NCBI GenBank assembly: GCA_007135845.1
Contig: SLIC01000115.1
Coordinates: 1-7,719, forward strand
Source: Candidatus Brevefilum sp.
Lineage (GTDB): Bacteria; Chloroflexota; Anaerolineae; Anaerolineales; Anaerolineaceae
Direction of reading: 5' to 3'
DNA: 7,719 nucleotides
In this document: positions 5,680 to 7,719 of the stretch, piece by piece
Layout: the number at the start of each line of letters is the position of its first letter
How positions within the stretch are numbered: the stretch's first letter is position 1
The notes under the pieces: model-generated
What the model was told of the DNA's origin: nothing
Seen by the model: only the letters and a program-made list of their open reading frames with translations
Databases searched by the model: none
Translations under genes and position numbers: made by a program

Positions 5680-6930
5680 TTAGGGCGCGATCGTGTGGGT
5701 TGGCCAGGGGGTGAGGGTGGGCTGCGGGGTAACCAGGCTCTCTGTGGGGATTGATGTTATTGTAATCGTGGGCGTCATTGTAATTAAAACATCAACTTCG
5801 GTTTGCGTTGGGGGAGGTAGTGTAAGAACTTGGGCAGGAGTTGCAGTGCTTGTCACCGGTACCGGCCTGCCCGCCCACCATTGCATCCAAAAGTAAACGC
5901 CTACCATCAGCATGATGGTGATGATCAGTACAGCCAGGCAGCCAACCAGCCAGCGCCGGCGCTTCCCCTTGCCATTTGTCTCCCGAGCACTGTGCTGCCA
6001 ATCATCACGTTGCGGTTTTGAGCCTGTACTTAACAGACGCTTCGCAGCACTTACCTTACGCTTCGTGGATGGCACTGCCATTAAAACCACAGTGATATTA
6101 TCATGCCCACCGCGAGCATTGGCCAAATCAATCAAGGCCGCTGGTGCCTGCTCCACAGTGTTGGACATCACCAGCTGGTATATTTCTTCATCGGAGACCA
6201 GGTCTGTCAGCCCATCACTGCAAATCAGAACAACATCCCCAGGGATTAAGTGTAAACCCTGGTTATCAAGCGCATCTCCATCACTTTCCCCTTCATAAAA
6301 CCATAAACGAAAATCCACTTCCGGCGGTTTGGCAGACCCCAGGTACCTGCGGATCACATGTGCATTGGGATGTGCTTCACCCTGGATTTCATCGATGATC
6401 CCGGCATCATAAGCCTCCTGAAGCCAGGTATGGTCGGTGGTCAGCTGGAGAATATGCCCCTCTCGCAGAAGATAAACACGCGAATCACCGAGGTTAGCGG
6501 TGTACAGCCGATCATCAATCACCCAGGCACAGGCACAGGTAGCGCCCATCCCCTTACGTCCCTGGCCTGTTAATGAAGCCTGGTAAATTGCATAATTGGC
6601 GCGCCGGACAGCCTCACGCAAAATCTTGAGGGGTTGAATGGCATCATCTTCACCTGGGTCGTTGTCAATGGTGTCAACACAGGGTGTTTCGCGGACGGTT
6701 TCCGTAATGATGTTCACCCCCATCTGGGCAGCCACTTCACCAGCCCGGTGCCCGCCAATTCCGTCACAAACAACCGCCAAAACAGCCGGGACCTCCGAGT
6801 TATCTCCCTCTACATGGCAGTGGTTGGTCATGAAGGCAGATATCCGATATCTGTCTTCATTTTTCTTGCCAGACATACCTGCATGACTGGCACCGGCGAA
6901 GTTCAGGTGAGCGTCTTGAATATTGTTCAT
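5680..6930 (-). CDS. PP2C-family Ser/Thr protein phosphatase with membrane anchor and extracytoplasmic tail
   Basis: This 416-residue protein has an N-terminal PP2C/Stp1-type phosphatase domain (about 10-287) that would remove phosphate from Ser/Thr residues using two metal ions. Metal-binding and core motifs are all present: NEDRY (24-28), VCDGIGGHRAGE (54-65), NLGDSRVYL (147-154), ICSDGLTDLVSDEE (236-249) and GGHDNITVV (274-282), so it should be active. A basic linker (KGKRRR, 321-326) leads into one membrane helix (about 327-349). The last ~65 residues are Thr/Pro-rich (TATPAQ, PPPTQTE, TPTITIT, TPWPTHT) and would lie outside the cell, perhaps glycosylated or wall-interacting. The ATG overlaps the stop of the upstream FHA gene (ATGA, 6927-6930), so the two are probably translationally coupled. 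A cognate Ser/Thr kinase is expected nearby but is not in the window. Confidence 0.92.
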   Translation of the reverse strand: MNNIQDAHLNFAGASHAGMSGKKNEDRYRISAFMTNHCHVEGDNSEVPAVLAVVCDGIGGHRAGEVAAQMGVNIITETVRETPCVDTIDNDPGEDDAIQPLKILREAVRRANYAIYQASLTGQGRKGMGATCACAWVIDDRLYTANLGDSRVYLLREGHILQLTTDHTWLQEAYDAGIIDEIQGEAHPNAHVIRRYLGSAKPPEVDFRLWFYEGESDGDALDNQGLHLIPGDVVLICSDGLTDLVSDEEIYQLVMSNTVEQAPAALIDLANARGGHDNITVVLMAVPSTKRKVSAAKRLLSTGSKPQRDDWQHSARETNGKGKRRRWLVGCLAVLIITIMLMVGVYFWMQWWAGRPVPVTSTATPAQVLTLPPPTQTEVDVLITMTPTITITSIPTESLVTPQPTLTPWPTHTIAP

Positions 6931-7719
6931 AAGATTGGCTCGTATTTTTCAACAGCAGCCCTGGGTGGCGATGCTGTATCGATCACTGTAAAACGAAAGC
7001 CCACGGCGCCGAAATGGATCAGGTCTCCAGGATGCAGCAGCAGCGGATCACGCCCAATACGTTCATAATTGACCCAGGTGCCACCTTCTGACCCGCTATC
7101 ACTGAGCCAGCATTCACCCTGGCGAACACGCAGGCGTGCGTGCAGCCCAGAAATGCCCTCCCCTATCACCACCTGGTCAGATCGTTCGGGGTCACAGCCA
7201 AAGGCTATTTGGCGCTTAGAAATAATAATTGCAGAGCTCTGCACTTCCAGAAGCCCACCTTCCTGGTTTTCAACCGCCAAGCTTTGCACATCAAGCGGCA
7301 GCAATGTCGCATAGGGCCCTTCATCCTGAACACGATTGACAGTGGGCAGCCGCCTGCGCGTTGAATCTAAGAACTTCTTAAACACACGTTGGGCTAAAGC
7401 CCCTTGTAAGAAACGCTGTGTTGACCAAATCAGCAAAAGACCAAGAGATACCACAAGGATTCCCCCAACCACAAACATACCAACCTGTTGAATGGATGTG
7501 GGTTCCTCGGGCTCTGGCAATTGCACCTCGACCTGGATGGGAATGATGATCGTCTCTCCCTGCAGGCCTAAGCTGTCTTCAACTTTTATCTGGAGCGTAT
7601 GTTCCCCGGGCTCAACCAGGTCGGTTAGATCCCAGGTCAGGACTTCATTCGTACCGCTAACGACAAAGGGGCCTTCATCGCGCAAATCGCCCACACGACC
7701 ATCCACATACAACCAGCTC
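6927..7719 (-). CDS. Membrane protein with Ig-like outer domain and cytoplasmic FHA domain (5' end outside window)
   Basis: The frame is open to the right edge, so the N-terminus is missing; TTG at 7710-7712 is an internal Leu, not a convincing start. Counting that codon as 1, residues 1-63 look like an Ig-like beta domain (YVDGRVGD, WDLTDLVEPGEHTLQIKVEDSLG) of the kind that follows vWA domains in similar proteins. A Pro/Glu linker leads into one membrane helix (about 78-97), a linker, and a C-terminal FHA domain (about 168-243) with ISGLHARL and GSEGGTWVNY. FHA domains usually bind phosphothreonine proteins. Here the usual GR is GC (Cys173), SRxH is SGLH, and the SxNGT Asn is Gly210, so binding may differ. 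The outer part facing outside implies a signal peptide upstream. Coupling to the phosphatase gene suggests it recruits or tunes that enzyme, but this is inference. Confidence 0.85.
   Translation of the reverse strand, partial: SWLYVDGRVGDLRDEGPFVVSGTNEVLTWDLTDLVEPGEHTLQIKVEDSLGLQGETIIIPIQVEVQLPEPEEPTSIQQVGMFVVGGILVVSLGLLLIWSTQRFLQGALAQRVFKKFLDSTRRRLPTVNRVQDEGPYATLLPLDVQSLAVENQEGGLLEVQSSAIIISKRQIAFGCDPERSDQVVIGEGISGLHARLRVRQGECWLSDSGSEGGTWVNYERIGRDPLLLHPGDLIHFGAVGFRFTVIDTASPPRAAVEKYEPIL

Noticed and set aside
6634..7068. Rightward ORFs over the phosphatase and FHA genes
   Set aside because: They are antisense to strongly supported PP2C and FHA reading frames and show no domain features.
1..7719. 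CRISPR array, tRNA or rRNA
   Set aside because: No spaced repeats, no tRNA cloverleaf and no rRNA-like conserved stretch were seen on either strand.

Overview
The window holds a mid-GC bacterial chromosome segment whose left ~636 bases are high-GC insertion-sequence DNA. The best guess for the host is Chloroflexota, probably Anaerolineae. This rests on the style of the genes (a divergent FHA domain with a GTWVNY motif, an Ig-like/TM/FHA protein, a PP2C phosphatase with a Thr/Pro-rich outer tail, a duplicated PstB) and not on any marker gene, so it is an inference.

Layout. 1 to ~636: end of an IS256-family (mutator-type) element. Its transposase reads leftward off the window and carries an in-frame amber codon. 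The element has replaced the 3' end of a leftward pstB gene (604-1290). Rightward from 1356 runs a tight pstS-pstC-pstA-pstB operon (to 4841), a high-affinity phosphate ABC importer with its own second ATPase. The two pstB genes flank pstSCA, one divergent and one in the operon. The 65-base space between the divergent starts has a -10-like hexamer only 4-6 bases before each ATG. No phoU is present.

From 4851 to the right edge everything reads leftward: an unassigned 40-residue ORF (4851-4973), a DUF3267 membrane zincin (4954-5589), a PP2C Ser/Thr phosphatase (5680-6930) and the 3' part of a membrane FHA protein (6927-7719+). The last two overlap by 4 bases and look translationally coupled. 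Both place their signalling domain in the cytoplasm and another part outside, which fits a eukaryotic-type Ser/Thr phosphorylation module whose kinase may lie upstream, beyond the window.

Most interesting point: the two PstB ATPases deviate from consensus in complementary ways. The operon copy has Ala where the Q-loop Gln should be. The divergent copy has LSLGQ in place of LSGGQ. If they form a heterodimer, both changes fall in the same composite ATP site and leave the other site fully consensus, as in asymmetric ABC transporters. In this genome the divergent copy has also lost its C-terminus to the insertion sequence.
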